Assembly: GCF_000241955.1 (NCBI RefSeq)
Contig: NC_016818.1
Location: forward strand, 3,472,001-3,536,000
DNA: 64,000 nt
From: Rahnella aquatilis CIP 78.65 = ATCC 33071
GTDB taxonomy: Bacteria > Pseudomonadota > Gammaproteobacteria > Enterobacterales > Enterobacteriaceae
Direction of reading: 5' to 3'
The notes under the pieces were generated by a model that was not told where the DNA came from, made no database searches, and saw nothing but the letters and a program-made list of their open reading frames with translations. Both the position numbers and the translations under genes were made by a program. Numbering within the stretch: the stretch's first letter is position 1; each line of letters opens with the position of its first letter. Below, piece by piece: positions 55,048 to 61,951 of the stretch.

Positions 55048-55679
55048 TGCGGGCCGTCCGTCTGGCTTCCGCCACGCTCTACGCCGCCATGTTTATGGGT
55101 ATGCACCACAATGCCATTTGATGTAATGCTGCCGCCGCTGTGCTCAATATTGCCGGTCATCTTGCCGCCCTGTTTCATCTCAAACGTGACACAGGACAGC
55201 TTTTTAGTGCAGATCACTTCCGGCGTATCAAGGGTGATTGAGGTTGTTGCGGTGCAGGTAATTTTGGGGGCGGTTGCTGCGATAGACTCCAGCGCCTCCA
55301 CGGATGCACTTTTAACACCCGTAACCACCAGCGCACCGGTTTCCGGGTCATAGGAAACTTTTGCACCGTCAGGAAATTGGATCACATCTGACGCCGCACC
55401 GCTATCCGGTGGCTTCACACTGTCGCTGTACAAGCTGCCCATAATGACGGCGTTTTCCAGATCGCCGCATGGGGCAAAAAGTAATACCTGCTCGCCTGCT
55501 GTGGGTGCCCACCACGTAACCGCCGTTCCGGCGCGCATAGCCGCCCAGCGGATCCAGTCCGTTGTATTCTCACCCGTTGAGACTCGCGCAACCGGTGGCT
55601 CAGCAGTAAGATCAACCTCCGCCACCGTACCAATGCGGACGAGGTTACAGATCAGGCGATAGAGTTCATTCAGATTCAT
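55044..55679 (-). CDS. V: Tail spike protein gpV
   Basis: A protein of 211 residues, same as P2 V. An OB-fold N-terminal part (VARVSTGENTTDWIRWAAMR, WWAPTAGEQVLL) leads to a beta-helical spike and a HTHKHGG tip motif that in P2 coordinates iron. The spike punctures the outer membrane. The start at 55679 (MNLNEL) aligns with P2 V; no strong ribosome-binding site is visible. Confidence 0.92.
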   Translation of the reverse strand: MNLNELYRLICNLVRIGTVAEVDLTAEPPVARVSTGENTTDWIRWAAMRAGTAVTWWAPTAGEQVLLFAPCGDLENAVIMGSLYSDSVKPPDSGAASDVIQFPDGAKVSYDPETGALVVTGVKSASVEALESIAATAPKITCTATTSITLDTPEVICTKKLSCVTFEMKQGGKMTGNIEHSGGSITSNGIVVHTHKHGGVERGGSQTDGPQ

Positions 55680-55748
55680 AAGCTGGCTTACGTTATTAAA
55701 TTTACAGCCAGTTTCATGATCCACGCGCGCGTAAGCAACGCGCTGGCG

Positions 55749-55768
55749 TTGTCAGGAGTTGGTAACAA
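55749..55768. promoter_or_regulatory. Ogr-binding site upstream of V
   Basis: TTGT-N12-ACAA, 70 bases before the V start, at the place of the P2 PV late promoter. Confidence 0.82.
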
Positions 55769-55814
55769 TGGATGGCGGTACCGGCAGACACTGCCAGTTA
55801 TGACAGTGGCGGGA

Positions 55815-55856
55815 AAAGCATCGAGCACCGTCACTTATAACAGTGCTGCAGCAAGG
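55815..55856 (+). repeat. Copy of a 42-bp imperfect direct repeat
   Basis: Matches 51412-51453 at 35 of 42 positions. It lies between the V promoter and the end of S. Confidence 0.6.
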
Positions 55857-55858
55857 CG

Positions 55859-56491
55859 TCAGGGTTGCAGAGAATTGACGATAGTATCCGCCAGCCAGTC
55901 AAGATCGCTTTCCGTGAAGCCCAGCAGCTCGCGCGCCGGGTAACGAGTGCGGGCACCGGGTGCCACGGTGTCAACCTCACCATACTGGTGAACACTGGCA
56001 ATCTCGGCGGTATGCCCGGAGTATCCCACAACGGCAGCGCTTGCGGTGCCGTATGCTTTGAGAAAGCGGGCAGTACGCAGACGGCGAAACATCTTTTCTT
56101 TTCGGGTGGTGGTGCGTTTTGTCTGGTTAAGATGGATCTCAATATAGCGCTGAATATCGCGCTTATAGAATGTGCGCAATGCCCCTTTATCCACATCATA
56201 ACCGGTGATGGCGCGTTGTTCCCCGCGCCCGGTGGTTCGCCAGTTGCTCAGCTCGCGTGTTTCATCTTTCCACAGGAATTTAATTCCGCCCTGAGTGCGT
56301 AAAATCTTACGACGGCGCGGCGTATAGCTCTCTCCGCTGGGGTTTTTCTGGCTGTTGATTCGCTGTTGCTGACGTTTGCGCAGGCCAACAGCCACCTCAC
56401 GCGTGAGTTTACGACGCTGGCCCGGTGCGAGCTGTGCCGCCACGGTTGCCAGATAATCATCAAGGGCATGAAACAGCGGATCAGCGCTCAT
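55859..56491 (-). CDS. S: Tail completion protein gpS
   Basis: A protein of 210 residues of the phage virion morphogenesis family: PLFHALDDYLATVAAQLAPG, RKLTREVAVGLRKRQQQRI. The C terminus has YPARELLGFTESDLDWLAD. It is longer than P2 S (150) owing to a mid-region insertion. It starts immediately after R. Confidence 0.9.
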   Translation of the reverse strand: MSADPLFHALDDYLATVAAQLAPGQRRKLTREVAVGLRKRQQQRINSQKNPSGESYTPRRRKILRTQGGIKFLWKDETRELSNWRTTGRGEQRAITGYDVDKGALRTFYKRDIQRYIEIHLNQTKRTTTRKEKMFRRLRTARFLKAYGTASAAVVGYSGHTAEIASVHQYGEVDTVAPGARTRYPARELLGFTESDLDWLADTIVNSLQP

Positions 56492-56959
56492 TTAGTCCGT
56501 CCACGTTTCACCGCTTACCGTGTCTTCAAATACCAGTGACCAGGCACCCAGCTCCGGCCCCGGCATAGGATCGGCGCGGTGATGAATCACCGGCTTACCG
56601 TCCTCAACTTGGACAATAACCGCCTCATTGGCCTGAATTTTGATAAGCACATCCATGGTGGAATTGCTGAGAATATCCGCTTCAAAGGTGATGCCATCGC
56701 GGGCACGGTCAGGATTGAATAACAGTTCAGGCTGATACAGGCGCGCCCATGCCAGAATTGGCAGGCTGAGGGTATCCAGCGGCTCAGGATAATCCATTGC
56801 CAGCACTTCAATGGTGTACTCATATTCAAACGAGGCAGAGCGCTGCCCGGTGCTGACCATGCGCCCCTTCTGGACGTAGACCGCCAGATTATCAGGGTTG
56901 TCACGCAACCACGGCACCGCCTGGCTAATATGTTGGCGGAGTAAATCGGGTTTTAACAT
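56492..56959 (-). CDS. R: Tail completion protein gpR
   Basis: A protein of 155 residues, same as P2 R: MLKPDLLRQHISQAVPWLRD, NPDNLAVYVQKGRMV. With S it completes the tail for head joining. It follows the spanin genes by two bases. Confidence 0.92.
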   Translation of the reverse strand: MLKPDLLRQHISQAVPWLRDNPDNLAVYVQKGRMVSTGQRSASFEYEYTIEVLAMDYPEPLDTLSLPILAWARLYQPELLFNPDRARDGITFEADILSNSTMDVLIKIQANEAVIVQVEDGKPVIHHRADPMPGPELGAWSLVFEDTVSGETWTD

Positions 56960-56961
56960 CG

Positions 56962-57498
56962 TTATTTCTCCACCGCTTTGGCCCCTGCCAACGCATCATA
57001 AGCCGCCTCACAGGTCAGCCCTCTGATCCTTGCCTGATCAGCAGTTGCCGCCAGTTCTCCCGCTCGCTGGTCAGCACGGCGGAACAGCTCGGCAAGCAGT
57101 TCGCTGCCGGTGGTGCCTGCCGTGCCTTCGCTGGCAGATGCGGCACGGCGGGCGCGCTCACTTGCTGCCAGTCTGGCGGCGAGTTTTGCGGCTTCATCAT
57201 GCAGCCCGTCAGAAACAGCGCGAGCACGATCAGCATCAGCAGCGGCCTGAGCAATCTGCCCCTCAGCCCTTTTCTCAATCGCATCTATTTCACCCTGTCG
57301 GTGTTGTTCTTCGGCTCTGGCTTCTGCTTGCCGCTTTGCCAGCGCGGTAGCGTCGTTTGCATCTCGCTGTTTCCATTTCAGTGACCACTCTGCGTTAGCC
57401 TGGCGGGCACCAAACCACGAACCAGAAAGGAAGGCACTACTCAGAATTAGCGCAACCAGAAGGCCGCGCCAGTGTCGCCTGAGCCAGTCCAGAATCAT
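56962..57498 (-). CDS. Inner-membrane spanin Rz
   Basis: A protein of 178 residues. An N-terminal membrane anchor (GLLVALILSSAFLSGSWFG) leads to a long Ala/Glu/Arg-rich periplasmic coiled coil (DUF2514-like). It pairs with the lipoprotein Rz1 encoded inside it to fuse the two membranes at the last lysis step. Its start overlaps the endolysin stop. Confidence 0.85.
   Translation of the reverse strand: MILDWLRRHWRGLLVALILSSAFLSGSWFGARQANAEWSLKWKQRDANDATALAKRQAEARAEEQHRQGEIDAIEKRAEGQIAQAAADADRARAVSDGLHDEAAKLAARLAASERARRAASASEGTAGTTGSELLAELFRRADQRAGELAATADQARIRGLTCEAAYDALAGAKAVEK
57015..57284 (-). CDS. Outer-membrane spanin lipoprotein Rz1, nested in Rz
   Basis: A frame of 89 codons in a different phase, entirely inside Rz. 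It has a basic N terminus and a hydrophobic segment ending in a lipobox FLTGC (Cys28), then a Pro-rich mature part (KPQNSPPDW, AVPHLPAKARQAPPA). An AGGGTGA site precedes its ATG by about eight bases. This nesting is typical of lambda and P2 Rz/Rz1 (LysB/LysC) pairs. Confidence 0.8.
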   Translation of the reverse strand: MRLRKGLRGRLLRPLLMLIVLALFLTGCMMKPQNSPPDWQQVSAPAVPHLPAKARQAPPAANCLPSCSAVLTSERENWRQLLIRQGSEG

Positions 57499-57884
57499 GC
57501 AGGATAAGCCGCATAAGGAAGCTGAAAGTGCGGGCCGTCTTTCAGCGTTGTCCAGTCACCGCCCCACTCAACGGGAACATTCAGCTCTTTGCCCGCCTGT
57601 TTGAAGGCTTCGGAAATTTGTTGGTAATATTTCCAGTCCCATGAACCTGCCGGCGTGGGATACGCAAACACATCAACCGCATGGCCTGAAATATGCCTGC
57701 TGTTCATCGTCTGGCTTTTCCCCTCAGCAACAAGTTGCTTTTGTCGCTCTACAGAGCGAAGCCCTTCGGTAACACCAAAATCAATGGCAGAAAGTTGAAT
57801 GGCGCGGCGGACGACTTTCACAAGGTCAGCGTTAACACCTTTCAGATTATTTTCACTTCTCTGACTAAATTTAAATTCACTCAT
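57495..57884 (-). CDS. Endolysin: M15-family L-alanyl-D-glutamate peptidase
   Basis: A protein of 129 residues: FSQRSENNLKGVNADLVKVV, GVTEGLRSVERQ, then zinc ligands in SRHISGHAVDVFAYP and DGPHFQLPY. It resembles T5-type endolysins that cut the peptide stem of peptidoglycan. It lacks a signal, so needs the holin. It replaces the P2 gene K type lysozyme. The start at 57884 overlaps the holin 3' end. Confidence 0.9.
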   Translation of the reverse strand: MSEFKFSQRSENNLKGVNADLVKVVRRAIQLSAIDFGVTEGLRSVERQKQLVAEGKSQTMNSRHISGHAVDVFAYPTPAGSWDWKYYQQISEAFKQAGKELNVPVEWGGDWTTLKDGPHFQLPYAAYPA

Positions 57885-58206
57885 TTCCTTTCGCTCCCCC
57901 GATACGGGTTTCAATAAAGCCAGTCACTTTGTTGCGCACTTTGTCCGCACCCATAAAACCGATTGACGCCCCAATGAAGGTAACGGCATTCGATGGCAAG
58001 CCCAGATACTCAAGCGAACCCGCTACTGTCAGCGTAACGATTCCGCATACCAGTGAGCCGGTGGCGGTTTTCAGCAGTGATTGACCGTCATAAAGACTCA
58101 TAAGCGCCGATATGCTCAGCGCTGCGCCTGCGGCGTAAAGCGTCGGCAAATATGTAGCAATCCATTTCATTGTTTCTTCCAGCATCCCCGGAGGTACGTT
58201 GCTCAT
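57877..58206 (-). CDS. Phage holin, lambda S-like
   Basis: A protein of 109 residues with three hydrophobic spans (~15-38, 45-63, 70-90) and a charged C terminus (TRIGGAKGNE). VTFIGASIGFMGADKVRNKV matches lambda-type holins. It forms the timed inner-membrane lesions that release the endolysin. GAGGGA precedes the ATG. Confidence 0.87.
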   Translation of the reverse strand: MSNVPPGMLEETMKWIATYLPTLYAAGAALSISALMSLYDGQSLLKTATGSLVCGIVTLTVAGSLEYLGLPSNAVTFIGASIGFMGADKVRNKVTGFIETRIGGAKGNE

Positions 58207-58215
58207 AGCAGTCCC

Positions 58216-58419
58216 TCAGTCCCATAGCTGTACGGTTTCCCGCTGGGTTGGTGGTGGTAATTCCGGGAGGTAAACGACTTGCCCGGCACTCAGCATCGGG
58301 CCGCTGTTACACAGCCCCGGATTGGCTTCATGTACGGCTTCGGTTACTCCCGACGTCCTGCCGTAATACCGCCAGCAGAGTTCATCAACGGTGTCATCCT
58401 GCTGCGCCTGCACGTTCAT
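58216..58419 (-). CDS. X: Tail protein gpX
   Basis: A protein of 67 residues, same as P2 X, LysM-like: DDTVDELCWRYYGRTSGVTE, AGQVVYLPELP. The start at 58419 overlaps the L stop (TGATG) and has GGAG upstream; an earlier GTG is less likely. Confidence 0.92.
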   Translation of the reverse strand: MNVQAQQDDTVDELCWRYYGRTSGVTEAVHEANPGLCNSGPMLSAGQVVYLPELPPPTQRETVQLWD

Positions 58420-58907
58420 CAGCACAGCTCCGCAAGGCCGCGATCTTCATTCTGTATATCGCGAATTGACCAGCGCACATCACGCCAGAGCGTATCTATC
58501 TGGGTACTGAGCGCCTGCGCGTGGTCATCCCCTTTACTGGTGGTATCAATATCGCGATACCCCTCAATCAGCAGGGCTTTGGTCAGTGACCAGACAGCAT
58601 TTTTATAGCGCCAGACCTTCACCGATTCGCCATTCACCGGATCGGCGGGGATCTCCGCCAGAGTCAGATAACCGGCATCAATCTGAACCTGGCGCCACAG
58701 AAAAAGCTGATCGTTGACGTGGGCCACTGCCTCAATGGTGCGGGACATAAGGCGATCGGTCGTCACCTGGCCGTCAAGGCGCATAGCGCGGCGAAGATCA
58801 GCCAACACAATGACGGGCCAGAAAGGCAGGCTTTCAACCTTTGCGCCGCCATCGTCCGGCGCGGGTTCTGATGGCGGTCTTACTGGTTCAGTGGCGACCA
58901 GGCTCAT
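58419..58907 (-). CDS. L: Head completion/stabilisation protein gpL
   Basis: A protein of 162 residues of the P2 gpL family (FWPVIVLADLRRAMRLDGQV, INDQLFLWRQVQ-like AHVNDQLFLWRQVQIDAGY). It closes the filled capsid portal vertex. Confidence 0.92.
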   Translation of the reverse strand: MSLVATEPVRPPSEPAPDDGGAKVESLPFWPVIVLADLRRAMRLDGQVTTDRLMSRTIEAVAHVNDQLFLWRQVQIDAGYLTLAEIPADPVNGESVKVWRYKNAVWSLTKALLIEGYRDIDTTSKGDDHAQALSTQIDTLWRDVRWSIRDIQNEDRGLAELC

Positions 58908-58924
58908 ACAAGTACTCCATAGGG

Positions 58925-58986
58925 CAGGCGGTGGACGGCGTGACGCAGTAAAGGCTGGGCCTTATTACGTCACACCGTGCCGCCTG
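58925..58986. repeat. Long imperfect hairpin between M and L
   Basis: CAGGCGG/CCGCCTG, ACGG/CCGT and GTGACG/CGTCAC stack into a 17-bp imperfect stem; the loop holds a further AAGGC-TGG-GCCTT stem. No T-run follows, so processing or an RNA structural role is more likely than termination. Confidence 0.65.
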
Positions 58987-59005
58987 GTGCGCGGGGGCAC
59001 ATTCG

Positions 59006-59836
59006 TTATGGCTTCGCGGTTTTCCGCGTTGCCTTATTCTTTGCTGCCGGTTTTGTCTGGCTATTTTTCGGCTTTTGGGCTGCGGGAGTGCGCGGCATTT
59101 TCTCCGGCACGGTTTTCGCTTCCGGCTGTACCGGTAGCGCATCGCCCTCACCTTCTCCGCTGTTGGCTGCGGTTAGCTTTTTGATATTGCGATCCAACAG
59201 TTCGATATCACGCGCCACGCCAATTTTTGCGTTGAGTTTGATAGCTTCCTGCAAATGCGACCGGGCGAGTTGCTGGGATTCAACATCCTGATTAAGGCGC
59301 ACGGTGTACCCCATGACTTTAAACAGCTTGGCCCTCACCTGATCGGGCATATCTTCATGTGTGGTGATGCCGTTCAGCGCGTTGATATTGTCAATACTCA
59401 CGCTCGCCTTAGCAGGGTTCGCTTTGAAGGCGGCAAGGATGGGATCGCAGATCTCTTCAACCAGTACCGTGGCGGTGGTGCGCTTGTACTGGTCTGGCAT
59501 CGGGATTTTATGGCGCAGCACGTACTGGCCTATCAGCAGCGCCTGCGCGATATCTCCGGCATCTGCCGCCCAGATCATTACGGTGGTGATCACTTCATCC
59601 GCCTGCCCCGTATCAGCAGCCAGTGCGCCATCAATCCACGGCTGATAATCCGGCAGGCGCTCGCTTTTCAGCTTCGCCTTACCGGCATTCGACTGGATGC
59701 GGCTGAGGTCGGCTTTATCCATGCGCAGGCGGAAAAGCACCTGCTCATATGCTGTTCTATCTGCGGTAGTAGCCCCGCGATTACTGCGACGCTCAGCCAT
59801 CACCCGATCAAAGTGTTTTTGTGCTGGTGTTAACAT
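59006..59836 (-). CDS. M: Terminase small subunit/endonuclease gpM
   Basis: A protein of 276 residues of the P2 gpM family: LTPAQKHFDRVMAERRSNRG, then DGALAADTGQADEVITTVMI. A Lys/Pro/Ala-rich C-terminal tail (QKPKNSQTKPAAKNKATRK) makes it longer than P2 M (247). gpM cuts the cos ends during packaging with the ATPase gpP. Confidence 0.92.
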   Translation of the reverse strand: MLTPAQKHFDRVMAERRSNRGATTADRTAYEQVLFRLRMDKADLSRIQSNAGKAKLKSERLPDYQPWIDGALAADTGQADEVITTVMIWAADAGDIAQALLIGQYVLRHKIPMPDQYKRTTATVLVEEICDPILAAFKANPAKASVSIDNINALNGITTHEDMPDQVRAKLFKVMGYTVRLNQDVESQQLARSHLQEAIKLNAKIGVARDIELLDRNIKKLTAANSGEGEGDALPVQPEAKTVPEKMPRTPAAQKPKNSQTKPAAKNKATRKTAKP

Positions 59837-59849
59837 TTATGCCCCCTGT

Positions 59850-59874
59850 GCAGGCCAGCGAGGTGCTGGCCTGC
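59850..59874. repeat. Hairpin between N and M
   Basis: GCAGGCCAGC pairs perfectly with GCTGGCCTGC around a five-base loop. No T-run; possible mRNA stabilising or attenuating element after the highly expressed capsid gene. Confidence 0.7.
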
Positions 59875-59880
59875 GGCGTC

Positions 59881-60927
59881 TTATGCTGCCGGGTCTGGTT
59901 CGGCGGCGGTGATGCCTTCGATCAGACAGCCATAGCCGTAGTCTTCAATGACGTAAGCATCATTAGAAGAGCTGTACGTTGAGACGCGGTTATATTCCGG
60001 CTCCTCAACGATGCGGCGACGGTGTCCACCTTCCTGCCAGTAAATGGACAGGTTTTCCCAGGAGGTAATAAACATGCTGCCGTCGGGGAAAAACGGCGCA
60101 ATGAATGACGGCAGGTTGCCGATCGTTTTACGCGACGCAATCAACTGCCCGGCAAGTGCTTCGGAGTTCGGGTTATTGGTGCTTACGGCGTTGATGATTG
60201 GGAATGAACGGTTAACCGTCAGATTACGCCCGGTGATCACCACCAGATCAGGCGAATCCTTGTACCACTCATCCATAAGCGAATTGACCGCATCAAAAAC
60301 GATTGAGTCATAGTTACCGTAATCACCTTTGGCAACCACCTGGTTGGTGTCATCACGACTGGTCACAGTGACATCTTTCATCACGCGCTGAGCTGCATTA
60401 GTACGGTACTGCTGGAGCCAGCCAACACCGCAATCCTGCAACAATGGATTGGCGGCACGGTCTGATTTTTCCGCGTAACTGGTACCGTTAAAGCCGATCA
60501 TGATGCGATCGAGCGCAATGCGCTTGATGATCTGATTGCTAAGGCGCTTCTGAAAGTCCTGGAATTTTGCCCAGGCATCAAGCTGCGTATACGGCGTAAA
60601 GGTATCGGCGTTCACCTTGTTACAGGTGTACTTATTCGAATCCAGCGCCGCCAGATTGGTAGGTTGACGGCGATCGGTGGTGGAATTGTTAGTACTGGAA
60701 ATCGGGCCGCTTACGCCCAACCCAATTTTTTCACCGTTCTGATCGTTGACGCCGTAAATATTGATTAACTTAAGCATCTCAGACGACTGCTGGACCTTGT
60801 CCTCAAGCGTCTGTTCAACGCTCGGATCAATGCTGTACGCCTTGGTGATGTGGGCAGGGCTGATGTGGTTGAGTTCAGCCTGTCGCTGAATGTACTTATC
60901 AAACAAATCGCGGGTTGTATTGCGCAT
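59881..60927 (-). CDS. N: Major capsid protein gpN
   Basis: A protein of 348 residues of the P2 capsid family: RNTTRDLFDKYIQRQAELNH, LDAWAKFQDFQKRLSNQIIK, RIALDRIMIGFNGTS. It forms the T=7 shell with HK97-type fold. Confidence 0.94.
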   Translation of the reverse strand: MRNTTRDLFDKYIQRQAELNHISPAHITKAYSIDPSVEQTLEDKVQQSSEMLKLINIYGVNDQNGEKIGLGVSGPISSTNNSTTDRRQPTNLAALDSNKYTCNKVNADTFTPYTQLDAWAKFQDFQKRLSNQIIKRIALDRIMIGFNGTSYAEKSDRAANPLLQDCGVGWLQQYRTNAAQRVMKDVTVTSRDDTNQVVAKGDYGNYDSIVFDAVNSLMDEWYKDSPDLVVITGRNLTVNRSFPIINAVSTNNPNSEALAGQLIASRKTIGNLPSFIAPFFPDGSMFITSWENLSIYWQEGGHRRRIVEEPEYNRVSTYSSSNDAYVIEDYGYGCLIEGITAAEPDPAA

Positions 60928-60965
60928 CTTATTTTCCTTTCCTGTGCCTGACGCACTGAGCTATA

Positions 60966-61805
60966 TCAGCAATCAGCCAGATGTTGAGTTGATTGACCAT
61001 CGCCGCCAGTAGCAGCCGGGCGCTGGTTGTACTGCTCGGCGTCCTGACCTTTCAGTTTCTCTTCCAGCGCTTTGAAGTCTTTACGCAGGCTTTCCAGTTC
61101 GGTGGCGTCAGCCTTACCTTTCACCGCAGCAGAAAGCTGGGTTGTACTGTCCAGCAGCTTGCCCTGGCTCTCAGCAATCGCCTCGATGGCCTCACGGTTT
61201 TCACCGTTCTGCTGGCTAAACTGCTGTTGCGTACCACCCAGCAACGCCTTAATACGGGCAAAGAAGTTTTTGCCTTCATCCTGCGGCGGCTGTTCATCTT
61301 CAAATTCCATCGTGGATTCCACGGCGGCGGTGAAGAAACACGCCTGATCGTGCTTGCGTGATGACAGCGGGTTAACGGAGTTTTTGGCACAAAACTCCAT
61401 CATTTCCGTGCCCAGGCTGGCAGGGCTATCGGTGCAGGCCAGTCCCATCAAATAGGCTTCGCCGGTATCAGCAAAAGAGGGATGCACTTCAATACTGTGA
61501 TAAATCTTCTGGCGGCTTTTTTTGAGGGCAACCAGATCATCAGTGGCATCAACCTGCACATACAGGCCCATTTTGCCTTTCAGCGGTTCCTCAGTGATTT
61601 CCTCTGCCTTGACGGAAATAACATCACCGTAAGCACGGAAATCACTGTTTGGCGAATAGCCCCGAAGGTGCTCCAGATTGACGCGGGCACCGTATACGGT
61701 TGGGTTAAAGCGTTGAGCCATCTGCACAATGTGCTGACGCTCCAGCGTCCGACCGTCGCAGGTGGCACCCTCGACAGCAACGCGAAATGGTTTTGACTTT
61801 GGCAT
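60966..61805 (-). CDS. O: Capsid scaffold/protease gpO
   Basis: A protein of 279 residues. The N-terminal serine protease has Asp17, His46 and Ser104 at positions matching P2 gpO (19, 48, 107). The C-terminal ~90 residues are coiled-coil scaffold (LRKDFKALEEKLKGQDAEQY). It directs shell assembly, then cleaves N, O and L. Confidence 0.92.
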   Translation of the reverse strand: MPKSKPFRVAVEGATCDGRTLERQHIVQMAQRFNPTVYGARVNLEHLRGYSPNSDFRAYGDVISVKAEEITEEPLKGKMGLYVQVDATDDLVALKKSRQKIYHSIEVHPSFADTGEAYLMGLACTDSPASLGTEMMEFCAKNSVNPLSSRKHDQACFFTAAVESTMEFEDEQPPQDEGKNFFARIKALLGGTQQQFSQQNGENREAIEAIAESQGKLLDSTTQLSAAVKGKADATELESLRKDFKALEEKLKGQDAEQYNQRPAATGGDGQSTQHLADC

Positions 61806-61886
61806 GTCGAAATCCCGAATGAGTGAGTGATATTAACCAGTGCCCCTATCATTCCCGCCCCAGTCGGATCGCGCAAAGTGTTGCCG

Positions 61887-61906
61887 TTGTTGCCGTTTTG
61901 CGACAA
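61887..61906. promoter_or_regulatory. Ogr-binding site between O and P
   Basis: TTGT-N12-ACAA placed 82 bases from the O start and 46 from the P start, in the divergent O/P promoter region as in P2. Confidence 0.82.
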
Positions 61907-61951
61907 TGACAACCCGGAGCGACGCGCGCGCGGGCGCTGTACTCTGCAAAC

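Noticed and set aside
55716..55943. 75-codon plus-strand ORF between V and S
   Set aside because: It overlaps the V promoter and the 3' end of S on the opposite strand, and has no ribosome-binding site or recognised similarity.
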